From Cacajao melanocephalus (taxonomy: Eukaryota > Chordata > Mammalia > Primates > Pitheciidae): a stretch of 64,000 nucleotides of DNA. Numbering within the stretch: the first letter of the stretch is position 1; every line of letters starts with the position of its first letter. Positions 15,782 to 28,747 of the stretch are shown here, one piece after another. Below the pieces are notes generated by a model. The model was not told where the DNA came from. It was given only the letters and a program-made list of their open reading frames with translations, and did no database searches. The stretch lies in the NCBI GenBank assembly GCA_963573385.1, contig CAUYLG010017783.1:37646-101645 (forward strand), written 5' to 3'. Position numbers and translations under genes: made by a program.

Positions 15782-17128
15782 CTTTGTGGATTTATCTACC
15801 TTTGGTCTTTGATGTTGGTGACCTTCACATGGGGTTTTTGCGTGGGCATCCTTTTTGTTGATGTTGATGCTACTGCTTTTTGTTTGTTAGTTTTCCTTCA
15901 AACAGTCAGGCCCCTCTTCTGCAGGTCTGCTGCAGTTTGCTAGAGGTCCACTCCAGACCCTGTTTGCCTGGGTATAACCAGCAGAGGCTGCAGAACAGCA
16001 AAGATTGCCACCTGCTCCTTCCTCTGGAAGCTTCATTCCAGAGGGGCACCTGCCAGATGCCAGCCGGAGCTCTCCAGCATGAGATGTGTGCCGACCCCTG
16101 CTCAAAGGTGTCCCAGTCAGGAGGCATGGGGGTCAGGGACCCACTTGAGGAGGCAGTCTGTCCCTTAGCAGAACTCAACAGCTATGCTGGGAGATCCCCT
16201 GTTCTCTTCAGAGCTGGCAGGCAGGAATGTTTAAGTCTGCTGAAGCTGCACCCACAGCCACCCCTTCCCCCAGGTGCTCTGTCCCAGGGAGATGGGAGTT
16301 TTATCTATAAGCCCCTGACTGGAGCTACTGCCTTTGTTTCAGAGATGCCCTGCCTAGAGAGGAGGGATCTAGAGAGGCAGTCTGGCTATGGTGGCTTTGC
16401 CACACTGTGGTGGGTTCTGCCCCCAGTTCAATCTTCCCAGCGGCTTTGTCTACACTGTGAGGGGAAAACCTCCTACTCAAGCCTCAGTAATGGCAGAGGC
16501 CCCTCCCTCCAACAAGCTTGAGTGTTCCAGGTCAACTTCAGACTGCTCTTCTGGCAGCGAGTATTTCAAGCCAGTGGATCTTAGTTTGCTGGGCTCTGTG
16601 GAGGTGGGATCTGCTGAGCAAGACTACTCAGTTCCCTGGCTTCAGCCCCCTTTCCAGAGGAGTGAATGGTTCTCTCTCACTGGTGTTCCAGACACCAGTG
16701 GGGTATGGAAAAAAACTCCTGCAGCTAGCTCAGTGTCTGCCCAAATGGTCACCCAGTCTTGTGTTTGAAACCCAGGGCCCTGGTGGTGTAGGCACATGAG
16801 GAAATCTCCTGTTCTGCAGGTTGCGAACAAAAACTGTGGGAAAATCATAGGATCTGGGACAGATAGCACTGTCCCTCACAGCATAGTCCCTCCCAGCTTC
16901 CCTTGGCTAGGGGAGGGAGTTCCCTGACCCCTTACGCTTCCCAGGTGAAGCGATGCCCCACCCTGCTTCTGCTCGCCCTCCATGGGCTGCACCCACTGTC
17001 TAACCAGTCCCAGTAAGATAAGCTGGGTACCTCAGTTGGAAATGCAGAAATCACTTGCCTTCTGCGTTGGTCTCACTGAGAGCTACCGACCGGAGCTGTT
17101 CCTACTCAGCCATCTTGCCAGTCTTCCC

Positions 17129-17260
17129 TTTTTTGTTATTTGTAGAGAAGAGGTTTCCCCATGTTGCCCAGGTTGATCTCAAACTCATGAGCTCAAGCTA
17201 TCTGTCTGCCTTGACCTTCCAAAGCGCTAGGATTACAGGCATGAGCCACTGCACCCAGCC
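17129..17260 (-). mobile_element. Alu: Alu, left arm, split by L1
   Basis: Continues the Alu that starts at 10209: 'ttttgttatttgtagagaag' (the linker), then the left arm to 'gcacccagcc'. It is separated from its right arm by the L1. Confidence 0.9.
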
Positions 17261-17492
17261 AGAAATACATTGTTAGGAGATGGATGGATAATGGGATGAA
17301 TAGATGGAAAAATGTGTCAATGTTAATGATGGAATCTAAGTGAGAGATACGTAGCCATTCACTTTCATATTCTCTCAACTTTGTTGTACACTTGAAGTTT
17401 TTCAAAATAAAATTTTGGAGAGAAATAGACAGTGGAAAAGAAGTTTCTAATACTCCTTGGATTTTTTGATGTAATAGTGGCATCATGGTTAA

Positions 17493-17882
<390 letters not shown>

Positions 17883-18659
17883 TGATGGATGGCTAAGATT
17901 GATGGATGAACCCAATGTGGCAAAACCCTGATCACTGTTGATGCTGGAAATGGGACATGTGGGAGCTTGTCACTCTGTTCTCTTTTTGCAGATTTTGTCT
18001 AAATTAAGGAAATATGAATACAAATCCCTAAGCAGTGGGGCCTACATGAAACAAGCGTGTATCTGCTTAGTAAGAGCTTCCCTTGAGGCTAATAGGCTTT
18101 AGTCCAACCACCTGGGTAAAACAGGATCTTGATTTAAGCTGATGATAAACGCAGAGCCAACAACCAAAGGAAGCTTCCCTTCTCACACTCTGAAGTTTGT
18201 GTCAGCTGCACTAGGCTTGTTCCCACACGGCCTTTTAGTGTCCTCCAGCCAAAAAACAGCAAGCTCACACACTTGACTGGAGTTTCATTCTCTTCTCAAG
18301 CAATCTAGGACCCCGTGAAATTCGGATGAAACCCAACAGCTGTGCTAAACAAATCCTTCCAAGGCTCTCCTCCAGGCACTGCAAAAAAAAACCACCAAAG
18401 CCCCTCTAATCCCTATTTTAAAACAGTAACTGTTCTTGACCCATCATCTCTTCCCTACCCAAGATTAGGTTGCTTGCACGGCACACTGTAGATTACTTTT
18501 ATCACAGCATTAATTCCACAATATTAAAAAATGCTTATTTATTACCCAAACTAGACTCCTTGGTGAGGAAGGGGGTATCTTGTTCACTATTTTATGAACA
18601 GCTAAGCACAATGCCTGGGACAGTATACAGTTAATATTTTTGGATGAACAATTTATGAA

Positions 18660-18860
18660 ACACATTCAGTTTCTAGAGCTTTGCTGTACAGTCTTATCTT
18701 ATTCTCTCTGCAACCCTAAGAGCTAAGCAGGGCAGAAATTATTACTTCTGCTACCACTGCCGCCACCACCAATACTCCAGATGAGGAAGCAAGGCCAATG
18801 GAGTTAGGGACCTGCTCAATATCATAGAACAGTCCGTTTTAAAACCAGAGCTAGTGCTTC
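18660..18860 (-). repeat. MIR fragment
   Basis: Reverse MIR pattern: 'gcaaccctaagagctaagcagggcagaaattattac…ccagatgaggaagc…'. Confidence 0.5.
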
Positions 18861-21369
18861 CTTTGCTGACTCCTAAAAGGATGCTCTTTTCATCACATCT
18901 CATTCCTTTCTGAGGAAAATTCAAGTTGATCTCTCAGAATATGAGGACACCGCTCTACTCATAAGCAGAGAGCTTGGAGTTGGGGATTATATGACCTCTG
19001 CGTCACTAAACTTGCAAGTGAATGGGACCCAGTGAGTGTGGCCGATTCTTGGAAAGCAGGGAGTGTAAACAGTTGGATAAATGCCACCATCCATATACCC
19101 CAGATGTTTGGCTTGGTGTGTGAACATGTTAAATGTCTCATAAAAATTAAGGTAAAAAGATAACAGTTATGCTATACACCATGTTAATTTCTACCAGCCA
19201 GCTAACATCAACCACTCAACATGTATTAATCTGCCTCATAATTTCTTCCTCCACAAGTCCCTTTCCTCATTTTGCATAAATAACAAAGTGCTGTGCTTTC
19301 ACTGGCCCTTTCTTGGGGATGCTCAGGTATTGGCTAGGATTACCCTCAGCTGTCATCTTTGAGGTCAGATTAACCTCAAGCAGTAGAGTTCATACTCCTC
19401 CTCTCCTCGCCTAGCTTCAAGTTCAGGGAAAGAACTGTATGTTCTGGATGAGTCTATAAATAAACACTGGCCCCAGGCTGTGATCGCTGCCACTGCTCCC
19501 TACCCAAATCTGTCTACACACACAAGGCAGAGCCCTAGATTTGTGCTTTGAGTCTGAGCAGGTGAACTGGCGACAACCTGAGTGGGGCCAAAAGGTCCAA
19601 AGGACAGGACCCCTGGAACAGTTGGATTTCATCTCCTTCAAGAGAACGTCCCGACGTTCTGGCATCCCTCTCTGGGGTGCAAGCATGCTTTTTATGACAG
19701 AGTTACTGGAAGTCCTGGAGTCCTCAAGTGCCTTCTGAATTACTGTTAAGCAGCTTCCCAGGCACTTCAGTGTTTATAGTTGTCCCATTGCCTTGAGCCC
19801 CAAAACTAAGCCCGAGGTCTCTTAGCCTCCATGTCAGGTTTTCAGTGCCAAGATTTCCCTGTGTTAAGATTTCAGGAGCCTTTCCTCCTCTAAGCATGGC
19901 CCTGTCTCACGCTGCAGGTAATGGGGAGGATAAATGGGTTCCCTGGGCTTCCCTGCCCCCTCACCCCCCCCAACCCCAGTCTGACTTGCACCAGAACTCT
20001 TACCCAACCCATACCTTTTTCCACCTGAACCACTACCAAAGGGAGTGCTTTTTCCCCAAGTGGGGCCTTTCTGCAGCAGCAAGTGGCAGAGCAAGATGTG
20101 CAGACAGAAAGACCCTGACCTAGTAGCCAATGCCGAATTCGAGCAGCAAGGATTTTCTCCACTGCGCGTAAATTGCCAAGAACTGAATATTCCCCATGCC
20201 CCGCTGCCACTTGCCTCAATTCTCCAAACCTTCAGAATTCCAACAGATAACCAAAATCTCAACAACTGTCGTATCTTCCATCAAAATGTACCAGTGCTAA
20301 TCTTTATTTTCTCTCTGTCTCTATGGAGCTTTTCAAAATATGAGCCAAATCCCCCATATAATGTCACTGAAGCAAAAGAAAGATAATTTAAACAATGAAT
20401 GGAATGATTTTAGAAATAACATCCTTATTTCACTACATTTATTCCTTTGGGTACCATCAATATTTTTCAACAAGCCTGTGATTCTTAGGGACCTAAGTCA
20501 CTGTTGTAAGACATCCCCTACTTTCCAAAAAAAGCAGGAGGCTAGACTTCTAGTTTAATTATTACCACAGCTGAGCAGCTGGAATGAAATTACTTCCCTG
20601 TGCTGTGTGTTCATAATTCAGTATGTCAAAGTCGTCTCTGATTTCACTAATGATTTTTCTATTTTTTCTCAGATGTTTAGCCCAAAGGAAAAATTTTTAA
20701 GTCACCCCTTTCCAATTGTACTTTTTCAATATATTCTCACTGGAAATTAAATTTTACAGATAGCGTAAAACCCACTCCTTCAATAAAATATAGCACTGTA
20801 AAATGTTAAAGGTAACCCACTCTCACCCCCAAACAAATATCCTGCTTTATATTAATAATCAATAACAAAAGAGCCGGGTTTTGCTTTTGTTACTTGACAA
20901 ACGCAAGAAGATTTCTAGTGTAAAAAACCAAGTTGGTTTTACATGTTTTCACTAAAGTCAGAACTTGTTAAACCCCTTGGGCTTCTGGAATAATGCAGAG
21001 GATTTAAAGAGCGTTTCTTACTGGACCTCCCAGATGCTGGCAAAGTTCAAGGGAATGAAGAGGTGTTAGGAGAAAACAGGCAGATATACACACACAATGG
21101 GCATTCATTCCATTCTTTATTTGTGGTAGAAGAAATAATTTATTATTTTAAATAATCTTCTTTACAAAAAAATAAGTTTCACAAAAATAAAATTCTCAGC
21201 TTGCTCTAATCTTTGCAAAGTAGCCCTCTTCTTATTCTCATCTCAAATTACTGAACAAACACCATACATTTCTATTAGACAGGTTGAAGACTACTCTCCA
21301 TGAGACCTTTGCCTTTTGTTCATAAATGTATAGAATTTGTGCATCAGTAGATTTGTACACCTTCAATGA

Positions 21370-21470
21370 TAACACTATGAATACGCAACATTTCTCGAGC
21401 GCTGACTGTGTGCCAGGCACAGTTCTTACTTATCTGTGTTATCTCAATCTTTACAACCTTCTTAGACCAG
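21370..21470 (-). repeat. MIR fragment
   Basis: 'cgctgactgtgtgccaggcacagttcttac…tctcaatctttacaac' matches the reverse MIR 3' part. Confidence 0.6.
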
Positions 21471-21893
21471 AAGTCTACAAAAAAACTCAAAACCTGAGGT
21501 TGTGAGTCATGCCACATGAACAGTCTGGGGCTACAAAGGGCCCTCATAGAGCCAGATCAGCCACAGAAGGGCATTCAGGAGGAAGTGGACCTGGAGTCTC
21601 CATCTCTGATGCTCTAAGAAGCCCAAGGTACCAACAGTAGAGTCTCCTCTAGCTTCTACAAAATTCCATCTATCTCTTTACTTATACTCTCTGCTCTTCC
21701 TTTGTCCAGCCCCTACATCTTTTTCTCTTCTTTGTGCCCACACTGCACTATACCTCGAGTCCTTCAGGGTCTAAGGCCATGGCCGTTTCCAACACAGAGT
21801 ACACATGGGGAGGCAAAGTCCATTCACAGAAAGCAGTGGCGGCAGCCTCGGTACTCAATATCACACCCTCTGCCACCAGACAAAGGAAAAGTA

Positions 21894-21909
21894 AAAAAAA
21901 AAAAAAAAA
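21894..21909 (+). repeat. A16 run
   Basis: Homopolymer A tract preceded by 'aaaggaaaagt'. No retroposon body was recognised upstream, so it may be the tail of a very diverged element. Confidence 0.7.
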
Positions 21910-23239
21910 CCACTCCTCACAAGACCTCTCATTGACCAGAATCAGGGCATAAATCCACCCCCAGCTGCACAAGGAGCTGCAAAATCAAAGGTGTGGAGTC
22001 AGAACACTGGAAAACAGGCAAGAGAGATGGGGTTGGGAAAGCGGTCCAAGTGACTACCCAACAGAATATGTTCTCAAAGTGAGTCAACAAAATAATACGT
22101 TTTTATATATTGTCAGTGTCATACAGGTAGTTACCATGCAAGGCTGGTGAAACTCTAATGGAATGATAACAGGTTTTAATTATGCATAAAATTAGCTTTG
22201 TGCATATTTATGTCCAACTGCACACTGCTAGAGCAGAATCATCTAAAGTACCAGCACCTTTAAAGTGGCATTCAATACAGTTGCCATACAGCTGCACATC
22301 CCTGCAGAGCTGTAGACGGATATCTCGGGAGACTGCATGCCATTACAATTTCAGAAACACGTCAGAAGGTATGAACTATTTTCTCTCGAGTGTTGCCTTG
22401 TATTATCTCTAGCACACACAAAGGAATCTCAAACAAAATGAAGCAGCCGAAGCCCAGCCGTGCCTTGCCCTCATCGTCATTACGCATCCTGGTTCAAGGG
22501 CCCTCATGTGCCTGGTGCTGCACTGGATATGACAGGCTGGGTGCCTCATCTGTCAACTGATTCCAGACCAGAGTTTCTTTTGGCTCATCTGGCCACGTAA
22601 GCAGGTATCCCTATATCTGATCCCTTTCCTCTGCAGCTTTCCAAAGCTCCTCACTTGGGTGAAAGGAGACAAAAAATCTCCTCAGATACAGAAGGTACTC
22701 AGTCCTAACTATTATATCTGGATCCCCTGATAATCCCACTGTAATATTCACAAGTTAAACAATGTACAATTTTGTCTTTTATTTGCCCACTTATTCGTTC
22801 ATCCATATAACATTCACAAAGTACTTGTTATATGCTGTGTACTGCATTGGGTAATAATTAGAAAGAAAAATAATGTACATACTTCCCTGCCTTCAAGGAA
22901 ATTATCTACCACTTCCCATCTTCCCTCGACATTGGTGCCTAGTATCCAAAAATTTGGGGCCCTTATGTCTTATGTTGGTGGCAGCATTCCCTAATGGCCA
23001 AGGAAGCAGACAGCAAGGGGCTGTAGTTACAATGGGGCAGAAGAGGTAGCCAGAATAGCTGGGAAGACTGGTTGTGTTTTATAAATTAGTAAATATATTC
23101 AAAATAGAAGGATCCAGGTTCTCATCCTCAAAAGCGATTTCTAAACATGGAAAGAAAGCTAGAAAGAAATTGGATTGGAAGTATTGGTATGAGCTGATGG
23201 GCTTTTAATATACATGCACAGATACAGAAAGTTATTTTC

Positions 23240-23290
23240 CATGTGATTATGTATATTATGTATATGTGTACGTGTGTGTATCTATATAGA
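23240..23290 (+). repeat. Degenerate TA/TG dinucleotide tract
   Basis: Alternating purine-pyrimidine sequence (tatgtatatgtgtacgtgtgtgtatctatata). Confidence 0.7.
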
Positions 23291-25677
23291 AGCAACAAGC
23301 ACAGTGAACAATCAGATCTTGGTTTCTAAATAGTAACCTCAAGTAAAAGGAATCAGAGCTGTTAGAGAAAAAGTTTGAGGGTTGAGGTAGAGAAATACAA
23401 GATGAGCCTGGAACATCTTGTGTCAGAAAGTCAGGAAATGCTGAATTGATAATGGGCACATGTCAAAAGAACATGGGAGCCAGATGGAAGGAGCTTGAAG
23501 AGGGAATAATTTGAGCATTAAAATAAATAATGATAGTAATAAATAGGTTAGAACCCACTGAATAAAATAGATCAATGAGTACATACTGACATACATATAT
23601 ACATATATAAATGGGAGAGAAGAGAAAGCTCTTTCTTATAGTAGAGCACCAAATAATAAACGTAGAAGAAATGATGAAAATAAGTCATCAACATTTGGCA
23701 TCCATTGTGGTGATGGTGGTAAATTCAGGTGGATTCTTTCAACCATGGATGGATGCTAAGGGACATGGGTAGAGTTTTGTTAAGAAACAGCATGTTAGTA
23801 TAGTATCAGACTCTCTCTCCATTGTAATCAAATACAAAGGGAACATGGTGACTTCACAGTGGAGAAATCTGGCAGACCCTTAACCTTGACCATATGATCA
23901 AGGGTAGCATCATCATAACCGTGTAGGGTGTGGCTAAGGGGCAAGAAGGCAGGGAGGCTTTAAGGCAGTAATACTTGAATCAGGTGTTGAGGGATGAGGC
24001 AGCTATGGAGAAACAAGAGGCAAGAGATTTCTAGCAGAAGTTGGGCAGATGCGAAACCATGCTGGAGTGACAGTATGGGTGCTGGGGAGGCAGGGAGGGT
24101 GCAGGCTAGGGAAGGATAAATGATTCTGGACAGGCAGACAGAAACCAGATCAAGAAGAGTCTTATGGACCATGCTCAGAAGTTCAGACCTCGTCCTCTCA
24201 ATGACGATGTGGCACGCTGCTGCCACTACCTGTCTGCACATACGTCAGACACGTCTAATCATAGCATTTCACTTCAGAGAACACACACTGCAGACAGCCC
24301 TGCCAATCAACTGCAATTGGCACCTGAAATGGAATCATTTGCCCTCTCCTGTAGGCAATGAGGAAGTTTAGAGGCTTTTTAACAGGTGGCAGGTATGATT
24401 TGAGCTTGGGTAACAAAGCTAGACCCTAATACCAGGGTCAATTGATCAAGGGATAAACTCTAGGCATAGTGACCAGTGAGAAGGCCTCTACGGCAGTCCT
24501 ACGCATCGTATAAACGAGAGCATACAAATTTATACATACATTGTATAAATGAAATCACACAAAGTCAGATTGGGTTCAAACCTCATGCTTTTCTCTAGCC
24601 ATTGTCAGAGCACATGTAAGGGCGGAGGGAGTACATACATTCTCTGAACAAGAAAACGCAAGGCCCAGCACAAGCTGAAAACAGTGCTGAGGGAAAAGTG
24701 AGACCCAAAAGAAAGAACTGCAGCTGAAGCGAAGCAGACCAACAGAGATGTAAGTTTCCCTCACCCTGAAACTCCACACAAACACAGTTGCAAACTGACT
24801 ACAGCAGTACCTTAACACCTTGGCACCACTAGGCTACTTATCATTCCCTGTCACACTCAGATGCTCATTGCAAGATTATCATCAACACGTAATCAGTCAC
24901 AGTGCCTACGTCTTAGGAAAAAACACGACATTCCAGTATTTCAGTTAAAACACATAGATACACCCATGTGGGCACACAGACATGTGACATAATTAGGAAG
25001 CATTCTAAACCAGGATATGGGCAAAAAATTGTTCTCTTGGGTTTGAGGGGCAGCTGAGTACTGAGTATAGTAGAAAGAACTGCATGGAACTAGGGTTCAT
25101 CTCTTCTCTAGGCCTGAAAGACGTGAGGGCTGAAAAAGGTGATCTTTTCTAACATAGTAATGCTGACTCCTCACTTCCCTTTCAGAAGAAAACAGCAGGG
25201 AGATCTGGGGAAGAACTCTTGCTAGGAACACAAGCAAGTCAGGCTAAATCCTTCTGCATGCACGTCTGTGAGGGTAGCAGCTCATGTCGTGGCCAGAAAC
25301 TTGGTAATATGACTGAGAAAACTAAGAACACATTGTAAGTGAGGTCCTGGGGTGCATACAGCATTCTGCTTTAAGATGCTGACTGTTTTTGAAATAAAAC
25401 TTTAAAACATGCCATAAAAAGCAACTATTCCTCTGGGGAAAGAGTGGCCTAAAGTGTCTTTGATTGTAACTATGGGAAAGACTTTCATCCGCATTCTTTA
25501 CGAGGTTAATTGTAACTCTCCCCCAAGCTCAGGGACACTTTCCTGGGTCTTGTGGTTGTAATCTTACACATTGCATGATAAACTTTCATTTTCCAATGAG
25601 GACATTCCAAAATGTTAAAAGTCATGGCTCTAAAAGCAGTCAAATGAGTGAAAGCCGATAAGAAACTGGTTTAGCTA

Positions 25678-25710
25678 GTGCGCGCGCACGCACACGTGCA
25701 CACACAGCCC
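25678..25710 (+). repeat. (CG)n/(CA)n alternating tract
   Basis: gtgcgcgcgcacgcacacgtgcacacaca is a perfectly alternating purine-pyrimidine run with a CG-rich palindromic core (tgcgcgcgca). This is unusual in CpG-depleted sequence. Confidence 0.9.
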
Positions 25711-26199
25711 GCTGTCCTCTAACTGTACCAAGTGAAAGTCCTCAAGCTTCCTCAGGAAGGACCCCACAAAACCACAAACCAAAACAAATGCAAAGCTCTT
25801 AGCACAATGCCTGGCACATGAAAAGCCCTCAATAGCTCATGGCTGTTACCATCATCATCTTACCCTTTTTCTTCATTATTGCTAATGGGTTATAACTCGG
25901 TATTTAGCTGTCACCGAGAGAGATTTATTCCATCCGATGAGGTCATCTTCGTGGACTGTATAACCACTGAAACATCCCTATGGAATGCCGCTGTGATTGC
26001 CTTCTTTAATAAACTGCAATGAGACAGTTACCATAAATTGGTTGTAACAGAAACCCCCACCATACTGTTTTTCACAATTCTTTTCTATATGAAACCTCAG
26101 TTGAAAACTGTGGTTCGTACTTCCTTCTCAGATGCCAGTAGGAATTAATCTGCTATACTTTGGTGTCTCCCTTATAGCAGGCTTGCTAGTAATAATTGT

Positions 26200-26440
26200 A
26201 TTACCATGTGTAGATCATTTACCACATGCTGGGCATACTGCTAATAGCTTTTGTGCTTATTAACTTATTTCATCTTCATTACAACCCCCATCAGATGCTG
26301 CTATTATTCTCATCTATGTAGGAGGTGTCTAAGACTTACAGAGGTTAAATCAACCAAGATCTTTCATTCAGGGAGATACACAGCTGGTAAGAAGTGGAAC
26401 ACAAACTCAAACTAACTGTTTCTAAATCCAAAGTTCATGT
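26200..26440 (-). repeat. MIR fragment
   Basis: Long reverse MIR: 'accacatgctgggcatactgctaatag…ttacagaggttaaat…cagctggtaagaagtgga'. Confidence 0.75.
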
Positions 26441-26584
26441 TTATGTTTTCCACTCGATTGTAATTACCAAATAAAGGATTCTTAGCTTGGGTTCCTCGAA
26501 CTTCAGGAGACCCACGAGCCTCTTGGAATGATATGTAAAATAGTGTGTGTATATACACATTTTCCTCAAAGAAAGTCCACAACT

Positions 26585-26880
26585 GCCAGGCATGGTGGCT
26601 CACACCTCTAATCCCAGCACTTTGAGAGGTCGAGGTGGTGGATCACTTGAGGTTGGGAGCTCCAGACCAGCCTGGTCAACATGGGAAAACCCCGTCTCTA
26701 CCAAGAATTACAAAAATTAGCCTGGCATGATGGAGCATGCCTGTAATCCCAGCTACTCGGGAGGCTGAGGTGGAAGAATCGCTTGAACTCGGGAGGTGAG
26801 GTTGCAGTGGGCCGAGATTATGCCACTGCATGCAATTCAGCCTGGGTAAGAGAATAAAACTCTGCCTTTGGAAAAAAAAA
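26585..26880 (+). mobile_element. Alu: Alu
   Basis: Full forward Alu with A tail. Flanking 'aaagtccacaa' (before) and 'aaagtccaaaa' (after) look like its target-site duplication. Confidence 0.93.
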
Positions 26881-27524
26881 ACTAAACTAAAAAGTCCAAA
26901 ATGATTGTTATTGTTCTAGACTGGAGTGGAACTAGATCTAAAGTCTGTGTCACCATTCCCCTCATTGCCCTAAGCACTCAAAAGCCATGTCTGGCCATGG
27001 TATGTACTCAACTACCAGCTCTCCAAATGACTAAATGCTCTCCTCAGGTCTTTTCTTGGATCCACCCCTACCCCACAATGGAAATGCAATAAGAGTGATG
27101 AATTTTAAGGCTGTATTTTGAAGCCATGCACGTTTGAGAGCTCCTAGCATGCTTCCCCAGCCCAGCCTTTCACAGCCACTCACATTGTGAAAGAGCAAAC
27201 AGGACCCTGTCCTGACTTCTTGCCCCAGAAAACCAAACATCTGCTTGTTCTGGCCTGAAGAGCTCGCCTGCTGGGGAGGAGATGCCCAGCTTGGAACAGC
27301 ATAGCACATCTGGCCCGTCCTGCCTGAGCTCAAGCTCCGTTTTCAGGGTCAGCTGTCAAGTAATCTTCTGCTTTATAAACAACCTCACATTTTAATAAGA
27401 GCCATTGTGCAAGGCGAGCTTTTGAAATAAAGTTGGTTTTCAGTCTGCAGCTGCACTTGCAGACGCCTCATGTTCTAACTGAACCCTGTGGAATGGCTAT
27501 GAAAATAATTGCCTGTTATTGCAT

Positions 27525-27715
27525 TTTTGGCATGCCCATTATGCACCAGGCACTGTTCTAGATGCATACATCCATCATTCACAATTTGCAAAACAATTTA
27601 GGCAGATACTATCAACAGTTTGCAGATGGAGAACCTGAGTCCTGTCAGAGAAGTTAAATAATTCGCCCAAGAGCCAAGATCTGACCCATGTTGAGCAGAC
27701 ACCAAAACTGTTACA
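27525..27715 (-). repeat. MIR fragment
   Basis: Reverse MIR: 'attatgcaccaggcactgttctagatgc…gcagatggagaacctgag…gttaaataattcgccc'. The surrounding 26881-28540 is otherwise unique-looking. Confidence 0.75.
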
Positions 27716-28558
27716 CATCTCCAACTCTTCGTGTGCTCCCATTTTCTCATGGACCTGAAGTTATTCTCTTTTCAAAGAAAGTTTACTCCAGTTGAAAAGT
27801 CAAACTCCAAGGCCTCAGCATCTTAGCAGCTTCAAAGGAGTATTTCACAGCACTCTACTAAAATGGGATAAATTCAGATGTTTGCTTTTACTCTTCACAA
27901 ATAAAGGTAATAAAACTTAGAATATTACATATGTTGAATCTACTCTAGGTACCTCATTGAAAGCCATGTTCGAATGGCTACTATTCAATTAAATACAATA
28001 ACTATACGTCCAAAGCACTAGGCTAGACAATATGAAAAGACCCAAAAGTGAAATAGACTTGCAGCCTCTCCCCACAAATATATTTCCCAATTAACTGAGA
28101 TTATTATATAAATCGTTGAATAGACTACTAAAACAAGAGGAAGAATGCCATAGCATGCTAAATGGACCTCAGAGGAAGGAAGGAAATAAGGGCATACGTG
28201 TTTTCATGTGAGGGTAGAAAAATGAGTAATAAACTCAGCCTTTGTGAGGAAATTTCACCACAGCCGAGAATGGGTCAGCTTTTGCACACAAAGCATGACT
28301 GGACAATGGTGAATGAGCAGTATCTGAGCAGAGAAGGATTTGAACGAAGGCTCAGGGAGAAGGCAGGGAGCAGTTAGTGAGACAGTCCAGAGCCTTTGGC
28401 CTGGGGATATGCATGAGGCTGAAAATCACACCAGGAAGGGCTGACTCAGCTGTTGATTTCAGGCTCTGGAGTGGGAGTGATGTGACCAGCTCTATTTTCC
28501 AAGGAGATTATTCCAGCAACAGTGTATGGGCTGAGAGGATAAGAGCCTAGAAGTAGAG

Positions 28559-28729
28559 CCAGCATAGTGGCCCATGCCTATAATCCCAGTTACTAGGGAC
28601 ACAGAGGCAGGAGGATCACTTGAGCCTAGATGTTCCAGGCTGCAGTGAGCTATGATTGTAACACTGCACTACAGCCTAGGCAAAAGAAAAGAAAAAGACT
28701 TCATTTTTCTTTCATTTTTTTTTTTTTTA
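28559..28729 (+). mobile_element. Alu monomer (FRAM-like) with 18-bp target-site duplication
   Basis: A free Alu-like monomer starting 'ccagcatagtggcccatgcc', with a long mixed A/T-rich tail. It is bracketed by AAGAGCCTAGAAGTAGAG at 28541-28558 and AAGAGTCTAGAAGTAGAG at 28730-28747, one mismatch in 18 bp. Confidence 0.9.
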
Positions 28730-28747
28730 AAGAGTCTAGAAGTAGAG

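Noticed and set aside
15880..16521. 213-codon plus-strand open frame
   Set aside because: It is the antisense strand of the L1 5'UTR. Long antisense frames are usual there, and nothing indicates an independent protein.
19845..20386. Overlapping open frames on both strands (up to 133 codons)
   Set aside because: GC-richer unique DNA with openings on both strands at once and no domain; consistent with chance.
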